DNA of 64,000 bases from assembly GCA_963969495.1 (NCBI GenBank), contig OZ018335.1, positions 84,674,354 to 84,738,353 of the forward strand, written 5' to 3'. Of the stretch, positions 1-12,199 are shown piece by piece. The stretch comes from Ceratothoa steindachneri. Its lineage: Eukaryota > Arthropoda > Malacostraca > Isopoda > Cymothoidae. The notes beneath the pieces are model-generated. The model was not told the origin of the DNA, made no database searches, and was given only the letters and a program-made list of their open reading frames with translations. The position numbers and the translations under genes were made by a program. Each line of letters begins with the position of its first letter. Positions within the stretch are counted from its first letter, which is position 1.

Positions 1-2978
1 ACTAAAAATATGATTTGATCCAATCACCGTAGTGTAGACAGTTTCTTTTAAAACCACACCATCTAGTAAAGCAGTGAACTAATACAGGGTGCTCCTAAAT
101 TAACTCTCTATATTATTGAAATAGGTCATTTTTAGAACTCATTTTTATTTATGTTTATCGCGTTTAATATGCTGCTGAAAGTTGTTATATTTTTTATATT
201 GCGTATAATTTTATAGTGTTATAATTGTTTTCTAATTTATTTTCATTCCCTTTCACAAACCTATTAATAATAAACACAAAGACAGAACTAGCCGCATTCG
301 CCAGAAGGCTCCTGTTCGAGACAGAGCGCCTTTAGTTCATTGCCAATCACCCGGCAACAGCCACTGGTGGAACCTGTGAGCTCTTGACAGCTCTTCTCAG
401 CAAGAGCGATAAATCAGTGCTTTATCGATTTAATAATGATCACCACAATCCAGATTGTGGATAACATTGTGTTTGGAATATCCTTTTTCACATCTTTTAC
501 TTCACTATATCTTAGTGTCGAGGAATTGTCTGCCCACGTTTGTCGGAGAATTATTCTTCAACTGTTTGCCGTTTAACATTTACTCCGATACAATAACTCT
601 TTGTTTAAGTATTTATATACTTACTGACTTTTAGCGAACTAGTCTGACACCACTTAGGAAGGGTAATAATTCCTTTATTGGCGAGTGGACTCCGGATTCG
701 TCTAAAGGAGTTTAATTACTAAATTATGAGAGTACCACAGCGCTTAATCAGTTTTAAGGAAAGAACCGATCAGCACGTAAGGAAACAAGTTAAAACACCA
801 GGAATTAACCAAAAATATATATCTTTTACTTTACGAATAAACTCAAATATTGATATTTACAAGAAATTCTCTCAGTTTAACATGGTTCGCACGATTCGAA
901 TATTGGCCTACTCCTGACGAGAGCTCTGAGCAAAACATACTAGGCTTCACCTGAAAAAAAACAATTGCCAGATAGCTAATTTCTCGAGGCCTCTCAATTA
1001 TAGAGTTAAAACACCATTTACTCTGCCTAATCTAACTAAATATTACAGAAGTCAAGAAATACTATTTCTCGCTTAGTTAGCTTGGGACGGTTTTAAAAAT
1101 CTTAATTAACCAACAAAATATATAGTCATTTGGACCCTTCATGACCTGATCAGAACAGGGGTTGACGGAAGACGCTATACTGGGTATTTTCAGCGAGTCT
1201 TCGAAGATAAAAGACTTCATGACAATTTTTTTTTTTTTTAAGAGCTCATCTGACGACTGCCTACTTGGGTATTAGTCACCGTATTAAAACTGGCCTAGTT
1301 CTAGGCTATTTTAAAATAAAATTAAAGACACGAACCCCCCCCAAAAAAAAAATGGGAAAAGGAAGCAAGCTAGTGCGTCAGGGGAGGTCCCCCCCCCCCG
1401 GTGCAAGAGCGTACAACTTAAAGGGAAAAAATTCAGGTGTCCCGTAATTCTGATTAAGTTGGGGGGAGGAGGGAGGGGGGGAAGGGGTTGTCACGGTGAC
1501 CGTAGAAACCAATGTCGATCTCTTATGATTTTATCGACCCAGTTTAGACTTCTTAGCTTTAGACTTCTTAGCTTAGAAGCAATTGCGTCAAATATTTTAT
1601 CTCAATGAACAGCTAAACATTCTTTGGAGAGGGGTTGTGCTCTCTGCCTCAAGGAATACTCTTCTTTGTAGCTCTCGAGTTCTTCTTGTACCCTCGTCTA
1701 CTTCACGGAGTTACCAAACTGGGTTTTGGTATATGGAGTGATCCGACAGTAATTATTGGGAACTTACTTGGAAATAAATTCTTCTTTCAAAATTAATTAG
1801 ATTTCGACTTGAGAGTCCCTCGAGGGTAAGCTGATAACTTCTTTATCTTGATTTCGAAATTCCTGTTTGGCACTTAGGAATTTTGATCCAGCCAGACCTT
1901 TGGCTAAGTCTGCAAGGGACGAATCAGTATGTCACCGATACGAAGACGAGACGGATTTCTAAATCTTAGAAGTCGAGTCGGGAACTGTGCGATGGACTGA
2001 TCACAAAAATCTAGTCCTCTATCGTCTCTAACAAAATACTCTGTTTCCTTCCTTACGGGGCTTATTTATAGCCCGGAGACCGCCCCAACTAAGGTGGAGG
2101 GGGTAATGACACTGAGAGGAGCGCGAGTGGGAGGAGGGGGTGACACCGCGGAGCCCAGTTCCTACTCTTTCTCCTCGGTGGTGTTTTGTTTTTAAGCCGC
2201 TCTTTATTGCTCTAACCGCGGGCCTCCTGACCTCGTAGATAATCGGATCTTTTGAGTTCGGCGATTAACTAGGAGTTTTGCCTAGCGAGATGTTCAAACC
2301 GTCAGTTAGATGGATTTCTTCCGCAATTTTGCTGGGGCTAGTTTCTTATTAGAGCTGCCTAATGCCCTATTGCAGCTTCCTTGGAACAGGCAGATCGAGT
2401 CGGTTACTCACCGGGCGTGTAGATCATAGTCATTCGGCAGCTTGACTGTTAGTAAAACGCCTACCGTTATTACACCCCTCCATTTCTCGTTCTTTACTCT
2501 TGCTCTCTCCGAAGAGGGATTTTAATATATATGGCTGGCGGTTTGGTCTTTTGGGTGGCGTTACGTTTTAATCTTAATGAGGTTATAAATTACCTTTAAT
2601 GAATATTATATAGCTAGGCTGGAACAATTTTCAAGGTATTAGTTAATAGGTCAATAGCTCCTCTCACAACTATTTCTCATTGATACCAAGAGGCATAGAT
2701 TCATTGTTTCACTGGCTGTGAAGCTTTTTCAAATCTAGTTTTTCTGCTGATAGTATTTAAACTACATTTGTAAAGAGTGGTTAATGATTAATTTAATGAG
2801 GAATATTGTTAGTTAGTGTGGCCATTATGAAATTTAATGGTTTTAATATTGACATAATAGATTTCATAATTTATTTTGCAATGTTAGGATAATTTTAGGA
2901 GGAAAAATGATGTTCATTCTAGTTTCAGACTAATTTCTCAGAAATTATGCCAGACAAAAAGAACTCTAGCCATTATGT
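1..2978. other. Unassigned intergenic DNA
   Basis: No reading frame here resembles a protein I recognise; the longest frames are about 60 codons and have no motif. The base composition is uneven: AT-rich at the start, then patches of C and G runs near 1336-1480 and a GC-rich stretch at about 2040-2250. A short unit ending in TTCTTAGCTT is duplicated side by side near 1545-1578. A TATA-like TTTATAG lies near 2067 just upstream of GC-rich sequence, which could belong to an old LTR or promoter, but I see no matching second copy. I leave it unassigned. Confidence 0.6.
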
Positions 2979-4600
2979 TTGGGTTATGTTGAGAAGTCAT
3001 CGGGTTTTGGCTCCCTAGAAAGGCCGTATGATAAAAACCCACCTATAGGCATGATATACAAGAACTCACTTCCAGATGAAGACATAAAGATGTCAAGGTT
3101 TCAAAAACATTTAAAAAAAATCATCATAGCAATATCAACAAATCATATAAAATTATATGAAAAATTTTAACTAAAGAAATACCATTTCATAAATCTTTTA
3201 AAAAATGTAGAAAAAAAAGCGAAAGTTGATTTGAAATAGCGCAAATAATTGCAAAAAATGGAAGTGCCCATATAGTTGCTGAAAATATTATATGCCTTCG
3301 CTTGAAATTCTTAAATAATTCTGATATAATTTGGAGAAGGATTGATTAAATATCATCTGAAGTAGAAAATCAGTTTGATGTCAAATTAAAAAAAAATAAA
3401 TTCTTACTTCAAAGTGACAAAGTGATAACAAAGCAGTTGTCATACATCTGTTTCATAGAAGAGGTCGTGAAGTTTATGAAAAAATGTTCGCAAATCTTTT
3501 AGAAACTGACGTTTATGGATTATTTATTTTTGATGTTAGAAAAGCTTGGTTTGACGAAAAACAGGTCCCCCTAGAAAATTTGGTATCCTGTGCAACATAT
3601 GGTGCTCCATTTGTGGTTAGTAAGATAACGGAGTTATTGCTCACTAAATAAAGCTATGACTTTCTATTCTTCCAGTTTATTGTATTCTACATCACATCAA
3701 TTAGTTTTCAAAAATATTAGTCCGCATCCTCATGAGTCACAGAGAAGAGTTATTAAAAAGGTTAGTAAAATTAAATTTTACAGCCATTGTGACAGACCTC
3801 TTCTAAAGTTTTGTAATGATTGCGAAAAGCAGCACATAAGACTTATTCTACATACAGAAGTTCGCTGGCTTTTAAAAGCCCACTTCTTGGCAAATGAAGG
3901 GGAGGAATATTTGCACCACGAAATGGAAAAGCGCAAAGGTAGCATCCATTTATTCGTTTGGATTATTCGAAAGTTTAAAGAAGTTTCGATCCACCCTCAA
4001 GGTAAATTATGCATGTTGCTAGGTTACACGTGTCTCGAAAGCTTTTCCTGAAAATTTGAGATTGTTTCAAATAAATATAAAGAAGAAGAATTTTAATAGC
4101 ATGCCCGAGTGAACAGAAGTAATTGGATATTTCTCAGACGAAACTAATAAAAAATACACAAAATATTTATTAATATTGAAGGAATAACTAAGTATTCAAT
4201 TTTCAGATTTATTTGCATTTGAAGTTGAGGCATTGATGATCATTTCTTTCAGTTGTGATATGGAGCTCCTCAGTGAAAATGTAAAATAAGAACTTATTAA
4301 ACTAAACTGCAATGATGAATGCAGGCATAAATTTGAAGGAGGTGGAATAAAGAGATGTATCTAAAAATATCCTCTTAAATGGCCAAAATACTGTTATGCT
4401 TTCCAAAATCGTACGGTTATGTTTTCTAAAATCGTGCTTTAGTGCAGTCAATAAAATCATGTCAAGGGAAAGAAATAGAATTAATTATGCATATGCCTGT
4501 GAGAAGACATAAGGCAAAAACTTACTACTTTTACTCCAGATATTAGAAACACAGCAAAGCACCACCACAAGAAACAAATTAAGATGAAATAAAGAAAGTT
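2979..4600 (+). pseudogene. hAT-type (BED finger/ZBED5-like) transposase relic
   Basis: Pieces of a hAT-superfamily transposase appear in order across three frames. Near 3076-3110 is a remnant of the BED zinc-finger end (DEDIKMSRFQKHLKK). Then come the region after the finger (about 3236-3300), central catalytic-domain fragments, and at 3830-3900 a clear match to the conserved block CEKQHIRLILHTEVRWLLK. Near 4225-4290 the spaced fragment for the block before the C-terminal domain is seen, and at 4455-4570 a remnant of the dimerisation end (SRERNRINYAY, then TPDIRN with H-H-K). Known of the family: these proteins cut and paste DNA through an RNase H-like fold. Many stops and frameshifts make this copy dead. 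I did not find its terminal repeats. Confidence 0.75.
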
Positions 4601-5039
4601 AGTAAATTATCCTTTCAATCATTTAATAATTTTAGAAAAAGTTTCACTTTAAACCAGTTTTCTGCTTAATGATTCCTACAATTCTTTGATGATGGGGGAG
4701 TTAGCGCTCCCGCCAAAACCCCTAGCTTGAGATTGCTCCTTTTTCTATATATTTTTGCAACTGCATACCGTATTGGGAGATTATTGCACTACATATAATG
4801 AAAAGAGGTGATAGTAAGAAAGAGGTCAAGACAACCCTGCATTAGCAAACATAACGCTATTAGTGGACTGGAAAAGAATGAATCGTTTAAAACCGGCAGC
4901 TCAAAAACGCAGCTCAAAAAACGAAGTCATCGAGGCTCTACTTAACTTACCTGCAAATTTAGTCTTTTAGGGTTTTACCCTCTCCGTCCGAGGGCGCAAT
5001 GAGGTAAGGAGAAGTTGGAGTAGAATGAGCGCTATTCTT
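4601..5039. other. Unassigned spacer
   Basis: This stretch between the hAT relic and the next LINE has no coding similarity that I can see. It contains a short GC-rich piece near 4690-4735 and otherwise mixed AT-rich sequence. Confidence 0.5.
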
Positions 5040-7075
5040 ATCGTATCCAGAATTGGGGCCAAAGCTGAATGAACTGACCTCAGACATATCCTTTACAGAA
5101 ATAGGGAAAGATTTAGCTGATACTGAAGCTCCACCAGATAGAGGATGTCCTTACTCTCCTTGTGACTCTTTGGATGTCCTTAGCACCTCATGAGGATCTT
5201 GAATAGGGCCCTACAATTGGTCATGATCTCGAAGTGTCGTGGATCCTGAATTGGATGCTGATCCTACAATAGAAGAAATTAACAGAGCAATCCAGGGTTT
5301 AAAGAACCACAAATCACCACGCCTGGATGAAGTCCCCTCAGAAATATAGAAAATTGGTCGAGGAACATTGATACATAGGCTACACAATCTAATAGCCCTC
5401 ATTTGGATAAAAGAAGACCTACCACAGGATTGGAAAGATGCTAATATCATATCTATATATAAGAATAAAGGTGACCGTGCAGACTGTGGGAACAGCCGAG
5501 GAATATCTTTGCTAGTAGTGGCAAAGATGGTTCTGTCAAGAATCATACTATTCAGAATTAATCAGCATCTGATTGGGAGAGTTGTTCCTGAGTCTCAGTC
5601 TGGTTTCCATAGGGAGAAAGGCAGAGTTTATATGATTTTTGCTTCAAGACAACTTCAAAAGAAAGGCCGAGAGCAACAGAATCTCTGTTTTGCATTTATC
5701 GACCTCTCCAAGGCATTCGACACAGTGAATAGGGACTTGCTTTGGAGAATATTAAGGAAATATGGATGTCCTTAGAAAATCTTAAACATCATCAAAGCCT
5801 TCCATGATGGGATGATGAGTGGTGTTATGATGACTGGTGCAGAATCAGAGCCATTTCCAGTAAATGTTAGGGTCTGACAAGGCTGTATCATAGCTCTGGT
5901 AATATTTAACATTTACATGGCAGCATCCACCCAACTATACCACACTCTGCTTGAACCTCAAGATGGGCTTAAATTTCGTATAGACTTGATTCCAGTGTTT
6001 TTAACCTGCGACGCTTACAGACCCATGCAAGAAGGCAACAAGAATGTGTGGTGGAACTCCAATACGCAGATGATTGCGCTGTTATTTCCCACGACCAACA
6101 GTCACTACAACGAATACTTGGACTAATACATACAGTTTACCAGCATCTAGGTTTAGAAATGAACTGCAACAAGTCAGAAATCATGTACTAGTGGGATGCA
6201 TTACCTGACAAGGTGCCCGTCACTGCATTAAATGAAAACCCGGTAAAAGTTGTCCTCAATTTTTTAAGTACCTGGGAAGTATTCTGCCTGCAAACTGCAC
6301 TATAGACGAAGAAATACAAAGTAGAATAAACCAGGCATCATCTGCTTTTGGAAGACAGAAAGTGGGCGCACTAACAAATCATAATTTAAAATTGGAAACA
6401 AAAGCCTCAGTCTATAGAGCTGTATGCTTGTCCATACTGTTATTTGGTTGTGAGGCATAGATATTGTACAGAGAACATATAAGGATGCTCTAAAAATTCC
6501 ATATGAGATGTTTAGGAAGAATTCTGGGAATAGCGTTGCAAGATAGAATACCAAATACAACGGTCCTGACACGGGCTGGAATCACCAGTCTCGAGTGCAT
6601 ACTATTGGAAAACCAGATGAGATGGGTCGAGAATGTAATTTGAATGCCAGATAAAAGAATGCCAAAGAAAATAATGTACGGATAGCTAGAACAGGGTGTT
6701 AGAAGTGCTGGTGGTCACAAATAGAGATATAAAGATAAAGTAAAACAGGCCTTGCGCAGCGTAAATATCACCCCGAGTGAATTGGAAACATTAGCCTCGG
6801 ATTGTACAGTATGGAGGACAAGATGCCGTGAAGGAATAAACAACTTTGAACAGAAACAGAGGAATGTACTTATTAGACGTCGATAGGAGACAGATGAGAG
6901 GGCTGTTCAGCCTCAACCGCGCGGCCGTGACATCCGGTGCAACATCTATGGACGGTAGTGCAGATCCCGTATTGGTCTTCTCAGTCATCGTCGCTCCCAT
7001 CAAAGAAGATTACGCTGAAACACAAAGTCATCATCAGATTACCGAAGACTCCCTTAAGCAAGTAAGCAGTTAGAG
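5040..7075 (+). pseudogene. LINE ORF2 relic (EN-RT linker to C-terminal zinc finger)
   Basis: A non-LTR retrotransposon reverse transcriptase is readable from about 5240 (LDADPTIEEINRAIQGLKNH) through fingers and palm: ISIYKNKGDRADCGNSRGIS at 5449-5508, VVPESQSGF, and the first catalytic aspartate in AFIDLSKAFDTVNRD at 5692-5736. The second catalytic box, YADD, is at 6063-6074 but in a different frame from the flanking coding sequence. Thumb and C-terminal pieces follow to about 6800. At 6927-6995 there is a remnant of a C-terminal zinc finger (CNIYGR, stop, CRSRIGLLSHRRSH), which I recall as the usual end of this LINE family. At least ten stops or frameshifts make it inactive. The endonuclease is missing, so it is 5'-truncated or decayed there. 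The clade is uncertain; RTE-like is possible. Confidence 0.8.
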
Positions 7076-7100
7076 AAGGAAGCTTCTAACATACACTAAT

Positions 7101-7845
7101 TATCAAGTTGGAACGAAGACAATGTCTGATTTACTAGAATAAAGTTTTAGATACAGTTATTGAGATAATGCCTCTTGTTATCGTTTAGGAATGCTACAAT
7201 GAGTAATTTATTCCCTTTTCTCTCAGGTCATAAAAATATTGTTGATAATCTTCTTCGATATTCACTAATATATTCGCACATCTGAAGATTACTTTAGATA
7301 TGTTTTACACTTTGAGACTCATAAAAGGTGTCAATGCAAATACAGTAAAGGAAAATAGCTGCAGGAGGTATTTTTCCAGGTTCCAGAGGGGTAATCACAT
7401 CAAATCCTCAAACAACTTCTAGGGAACTCTCTGAACAATTTAAAGCAATCCATAAAACTGTCCTTCATCACTTGAAAAGGAAGGAACAGTTTCAAGTGAT
7501 TGGAAAATGGATGCCGCACGAATTACCCACGTGGAATCTACATCGGCGTGTTTCTTTATGTGAGTAATTGCTTTAATGACACCTTCACGCAGCATTTTAG
7601 AGAAGAATTATTACTGGAGATTTGAAGTGAATTATTTATCATAACGTTAAACTCTACGGTTCGTAATCAGTCGAGGAAGCAGAATTCTTCAACACCTGAG
7701 AGGAGGAATTCATCCCAAAAAGTTGCTGTTTACTGTCTGTTGGGATATTTAAAAATCGTCCATTACGAACTTTTAAACCAAACTCAAACAATTAATGTTA
7801 ATCTTTACCTCAAACAATTTTGTCATTTGAAAGTGGCTGTGGGTC
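7101..7845 (+). pseudogene. Mariner transposase relic, 5' half with 5' terminal repeat
   Basis: The 5' end is marked by a TA at 7101 followed by a terminal repeat (AGTTGGAAC near 7105-7113, AATGTCTGATTT at 7121-7132) that matches the reverse complement of the 3' end at 12546-12575. Coding remnants begin near 7390: TSRELSEQFKAIHKTVLHHLK is the helix-turn-helix part, W(M)PHEL near 7510 is the conserved linker before the catalytic domain, and IITGD followed by KW-like sequence near 7605-7640 is the block carrying the first catalytic aspartate. Reading continues with frameshifts to about 7840, where a LINE interrupts it. The protein resumes at 12200. Known of the family: Tc1/mariner DDE transposase inserting at TA. 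Multiple stops; inactive. Confidence 0.8.
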
Positions 7846-7849
7846 AAAT

Positions 7850-7872
7850 AATATAATAATAATAATAATAAG
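7850..7872. repeat. (AAT)n LINE tail
   Basis: A short AAT/ATA repeat at the 3' end (minus orientation) of the L2-type LINE. It marks the junction with the mariner sequence to its left. Confidence 0.75.
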
Positions 7873-10800
7873 TCTTTTGTAATGTGCTCTTTGAGGCCTG
7901 AGGCCTTCCCAGAGCGCACGTTGTGCTAAGATGAGAATGGAAATTCAATGGAAATTCAAGAAAGCAATTCTGAAAAGATGCGTTTTCAGGAGACGCTTAA
8001 ATGTGGTAAGAGAGGGAGAAGACCTGATTACATTAGGAAGAGCATTCCACAATTTAGAAGCGCAGATTAAGAAGGAGCAGTCCCCCATTAAGCAGAGGGA
8101 TAAACGAGGAATATTCAAAAGAGGTACATGTGATGACCGAAGGACCCGAGATACATGGCGAGGCGAGAGGGCAGAAGAGAGGTAAAACGGGGCCTTGTTG
8201 TTTAGGGCCTTAAATGTGAAGAGAAGTATCTTGAAGTGAGTACGGGATCTGGCAGGGAGCCAGTGCAGTTCATGCAGCAAGGATTTCGAGCGAGAGAAGC
8301 GATGGGTGACGGAGGAGAAGCCGTGCGGCATAATTCTGTACAAGTTGAAGGGAGCGGAGAGAGGAGGATGGCAGATTCACAAACATAGAGTTACAGTAGT
8401 CAACGCGTGAGGTGATGAAGGCATGAACAGCAGTCTCAAGACTTTTGCGATCAAAGTGAGAGCGAATGCGAGAGAAGTTACAAAGGAAACATAGAGAGGA
8501 TTTGCTGACATTACGGATACGAGGCTTAAAGGAGAGATGCTCATCAAAAGCAACACCCAGATTCCTAACGCAGTCAGAGAAAATGATAGTATTACAGCCC
8601 AGAACAAGCAAGGGAAAAAGAGATTTAGAGTTTTTGACACGAGCAGGAGTGCTGACGATGAGGACCTCATTTTTGTAGTGATTAAGCCTGAGGAAGTTGG
8701 TAGAGAGCCAGTCAGAAATGGAGGAGTAGGCAACCAGGAAGTCAATGATAGAGTAGGCAAGAGACGTGGGGGATGAGGAAACGAAAATTTGAGTTTCATC
8801 AGCATAGAATTTGAAGGATAGGCCGAGATTACGGAGAAGGGAACTAAGAGGCAGAAGGTAGATACGAAATAATAGAGGACCAAGGAAAGAGCCTAGTGGC
8901 ACTCCAAAGCGAATGGGGGTAGAGTCGGATGAAACGTGTCAATCACAACGGATTGGGTACGAGACGAGAGATAAGAGCGAAACCAGTCAAGCACCGTGCC
9001 TGATATGCCGAAGAAAGAGTGGCGACGATCAAGCAGGACGGTTTGGTCAATATTATCGAAGGCAGAGGAAAGGTCGAGTAGAACGAGGATGGAGACACAA
9101 CCCCTGTCAGCGGCTCTTCGTAAGCAATCGGATACATTGAGAAGGGCGGTTTCTGTGCAGTGACCTCACTTGAAACCAGATTGATAGGTTTCATCAATGT
9201 AACACGCCACCATGTGACTGTTGATGCGTGATGCAACCACTCTCTTCAGAACCTGAGAGAGGAAAGGAACTTGCGAAATCGGGCGATAATTGGAAGGGTC
9301 AATGGGGTTCAGTTTAGGCTTTTTAAGAATCGGACGGATGTGGGCACGTTTGAGGAAACAAGATCAGTTGCAAGTGAAGTGTTGAAGACGTTCCGGGGAT
9401 CATTCCTACTTTCATTAAGCATATTACGTGAGTAGGCTTCACGAGCAGATTTTAATTTCGCCACGTAGGAAGCTGTCGCAAGTCGGAACGCCAGCAAGAG
9501 AGAGGTCGTGTCTTGCCCACGGGTGTGAGCCTTTCTAAGGACTTTTTCATGGGCGCGCATGGACTGCCTAGCACGGAGAAGTTCCATAGAGTACCAAGGG
9601 GCATGGTGACAACGAGAGTTGGAAGGGATGGTAAGTGGAGAGTGGGTATCAAGACAAGTGAGAATGGGTTGCTCCAAAGAAAAGAGAATCTGGTCAGGAG
9701 AGGCAGAAGCATCAATGGGAGCATGTTTGGAGGCCACATCATTAGATAGGGAGGGAATATCAATGGAGGCTAGTCGACGGAGAGGCTTAGGATTATGAGA
9801 CAGCTGGGGAGGTATATGGAATGTGGTAGAGAAGTTGAAGTTGATAAGGAACTGATCAGATATAGCATTCGACAAATTTGCAGTAGTCAGGTTGGAAATA
9901 AGAGATTACAAGGTCTTAAATGTTACTGTGAGAGTGGGTAGGGAAAGAAACGTGTCAGGTGAGGGAGAAGAGATCAAAGATTTCAGAAAAGGCTTTGAAA
10001 TTAGGATTGTGGCCAGGAAGGTTGAAATCACCTAGGATTAGCAGAGAACCAGTGGGGGAGAGGACAGCGAGGGGGTTACTAAATTCATCAAGAAAAAGAT
10101 CGAGGGAGGAGCTGGGGGGGCAGCAGAGGAATAAGATAGTTAGAGAGGGGGAGGAATCAAAGAACATTATTTAACCCCCCCAAAGAAAGAGGAGGAGAAG
10201 AGGGCATATTATTCAGAGGGAAGGAGGCACTGTTAATGAGAGCAACTCAACCACCACGAGAGTTACGGGGGGGTATAGGAGTGGACGTAACCATCAGGGG
10301 TCGTGAGATTTAAACAGCAACCAGAAGGGGCAAGCCAAGTTTCCGTGAGTCCAAGGAGAGTGACTCAAGTGTTAACGAGCAGGTCCTGAATGTATTCAGC
10401 CTTCTTCGAGAGGCTTCTGACATTGAGGAGAGACGCTGAGAGAACGGGTGAAGGGGGATGTGAATAAGAATCTGGGCTAAGTGGAGGGGGCTTGATTCAA
10501 GCAAAAATGTTTTCTAAGAGCAGGAGCTAAACGGAAACCACGTTTAGTCTGGCGGCGGGAACGAGAAATTCCCAATGCATTAATGTGAGTAAGAGGGTTT
10601 TGAGAAACACTGGTAGCAGTTCCATTGAGGGCAAGAATCGTTAACCTATTAATTATAACACAAATTAGTTAACTATATAAGTAGAGTGGCTAAGCGACAC
10701 AATAATGGGAGAAAAGCAAATTAACTATATAAGTAGAGTGGCTTAAGCGACATAATAACAAGAAGAAAAAACAACAATCGAGACAAAATAAAGAGTAATC

Positions 10801-10994
10801 GAATAGTGTGAACAAATAAATTTACGATAAAAACAAGAAACGGGGGAAAAAATAGTGACGAATCAGAATTAGCTCTCGGTGAGGGGGGGGGGGGGAGGAC
10901 GCGTGGGCGGGAAGACAGAGCGGAGGTAACAACGAGGCGACTTGAAAAAAAACACGTGGGTGCGAAAGAAGCAGAGAGAAGAAGAGAGGCGAGG

Positions 10995-11030
10995 AAAGGG
11001 AAAAATAAATAAATAAATAAATAAATGACA
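10995..11030. repeat. (AAAT)n microsatellite
   Basis: About six to seven AAAT units lie in the 5' part of the L2-type LINE, next to a G-run at 10883-10893. Nothing else is notable here. Confidence 0.7.
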
Positions 11031-11034
11031 AAGA

Positions 11035-11143
11035 GTTACTTACTGATAAGATGAACATGTACAATAGCAGATCAAGCACACATCACAGATTAGGGGAAAC
11101 ACAATTCAGCGATACGCTCGAGCACTCAACACAAACGAACGAA
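11035..11143. repeat. Direct repeat A1 (5' region of L2-type LINE)
   Basis: Sequence around AACAATAGCAGATCAAGCAC and ending CAACACAAACGAACGAACG recurs with a few changes at 12107-12199. The two copies bracket the element with terminal inverted repeats at 11266-12054. It is either a tandem 5' unit of the LINE or a duplication caused when the two were combined. Confidence 0.8.
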
Positions 11144-11265
11144 CGGGAACTGGTAACAAGTGTCTTACAAAGCTAAGGCCTACAAGCTAGTAAACAATAC
11201 CTAAAAGCACAAAAAGCAAGACAGCAAATGGTGAAAGCACAGGCAATAACACTGCAAAAAACAAA

Positions 11266-12054
11266 GGTAATACTTCAGATTCGAGGCGCACGGTAGATGG
11301 CGGTGTTAGTCAGTTACAATTTGGGGCTACAGCATATCTCTTATGACGTCTGACGGTAGCGTCAGATGTGACAATCACTACGTTATATTTTTTGGTTGTT
11401 TTGGGGATTTGTAACTTTTAGTCTATTATTTACTAAATATCTGCGCTCTGCTCGTTTATAGTTTTTTCTAAGTTAGGTAAGGTTTCTTAATGTCTTCTAT
11501 TGTTTTTTGTTTTGTTTTCGTATTTTTTGTTTACTGCGAACGATAACAGTTTCTTACTGGCAACATCATAGCTTATAAATAGGACCCGTTTTGCAATTGT
11601 TTGTTTTTCGTTATTGTGTTTTCGTGCTTTCCATTTTCTTATTTGTTATTTGAATTCGGCTTTACTTTGTATAATCGCGAAAACTTTTCAATTATCTAGA
11701 GGCGCATAAACTAATCAAGAAACCAATAAAAGTAAGAATCATTGGTTATTAGGTTATGTTTTTCTGCCAGTAAAAAGCTGTTGGGGAGAAAAAAAACCCC
11801 AGTAAATTCAAGGGGACTGCTCGTGGGGGAGATATCACTGCAAGGGGACCACCCTGTGATGATCCGGAGTTTCAATCAATTGGCGGGTCTAGGGGGCGCA
11901 GCTTCCCAGTATATACTCATATACAAAAAAATATTACGCCGATATTGTTCACATCTGACGCTACCGTCTGACGTCATAAGAGATATGCTGTAGCCCAAAA
12001 TTGTAGCCGACTAACAGCGCCATCTACCGTGCGCCCCGAATCTGAAGTGTTACC
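11266..12054. mobile_element. Non-autonomous DNA transposon, 789 bp, with ~110-bp terminal inverted repeats
   Basis: The left end (11266-11375) and right end (11944-12054) are inverted copies of each other with about ten differences. Both begin GGTAA(T/C)ACTTCAGATTC. The inner edge of each repeat contains GACGCTACCGTCTGACGTCA or a close variant, itself partly palindromic. The 570-bp interior is AT-rich and has no transposase; its only open frame (11742-11993) has no recognisable motif. No target-site duplication could be defined with certainty, so the superfamily is not assigned. It lies within the 5' region of the L2-type LINE. Confidence 0.8.
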
Positions 12055-12106
12055 AAAACAAAATTAAAACACAGCATAAACGTGCCAGGCGTTAGGCGTT
12101 ATGTAA

Positions 12107-12199
12107 AAAGATAACTTGAACAATAGCAGATCAAGCACACAGATTAAGGAAAACACAATTCAACGATACACTCGAGCAGTCAACACAAACGAACGAACG
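12107..12199. repeat. Direct repeat A2 (partner of 11035-11143)
   Basis: Second copy of the LINE 5' sequence, with the same order of landmarks (AACAATAGCAGATCAAGCAC, then ACACAAACGAACGAACG). It ends exactly where mariner coding sequence resumes at about 12200, so it marks the outer edge of the insertion. Confidence 0.8.

Larger units (their letters stand above)
7847..11264 (-). pseudogene. L2-type LINE, ORF2 (endonuclease and reverse transcriptase), inserted in mariner
   Basis: Read on the minus strand. Endonuclease pieces lie at 10504-10310 (RRRLNTFRTCSLTLESLSLD) and 10167-9955 (GSLLILGDFNLPG, a typical endonuclease block). The linker follows at 9875-9309. RT starts near 9230; DLSSAFDNIDQTVLLD is at about 9075-9030. 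The box usually PQGS reads PLGS at 8899-8888, and the catalytic box reads YADE at 8806-8795 instead of YADD. Thumb and C-terminal sequence (LLHELHWLPARSRTHFKI) run to 7945. An AAT-repeat 3' tail sits at 7850-7872, typical of L2 elements. Known role: target-primed reverse transcription. Several frameshifts (between 8943 and 9309, and around 8270-8343) and the changed catalytic box show it is dead. The 5' end is unclear because of the element at 11266 and the duplicated 5' sequence at 12107-12199. Confidence 0.85.

Noticed and set aside
8466..10174. Plus-strand frames across the L2-type LINE
   Set aside because: Opposite-strand shadows; all motifs are on the minus strand.
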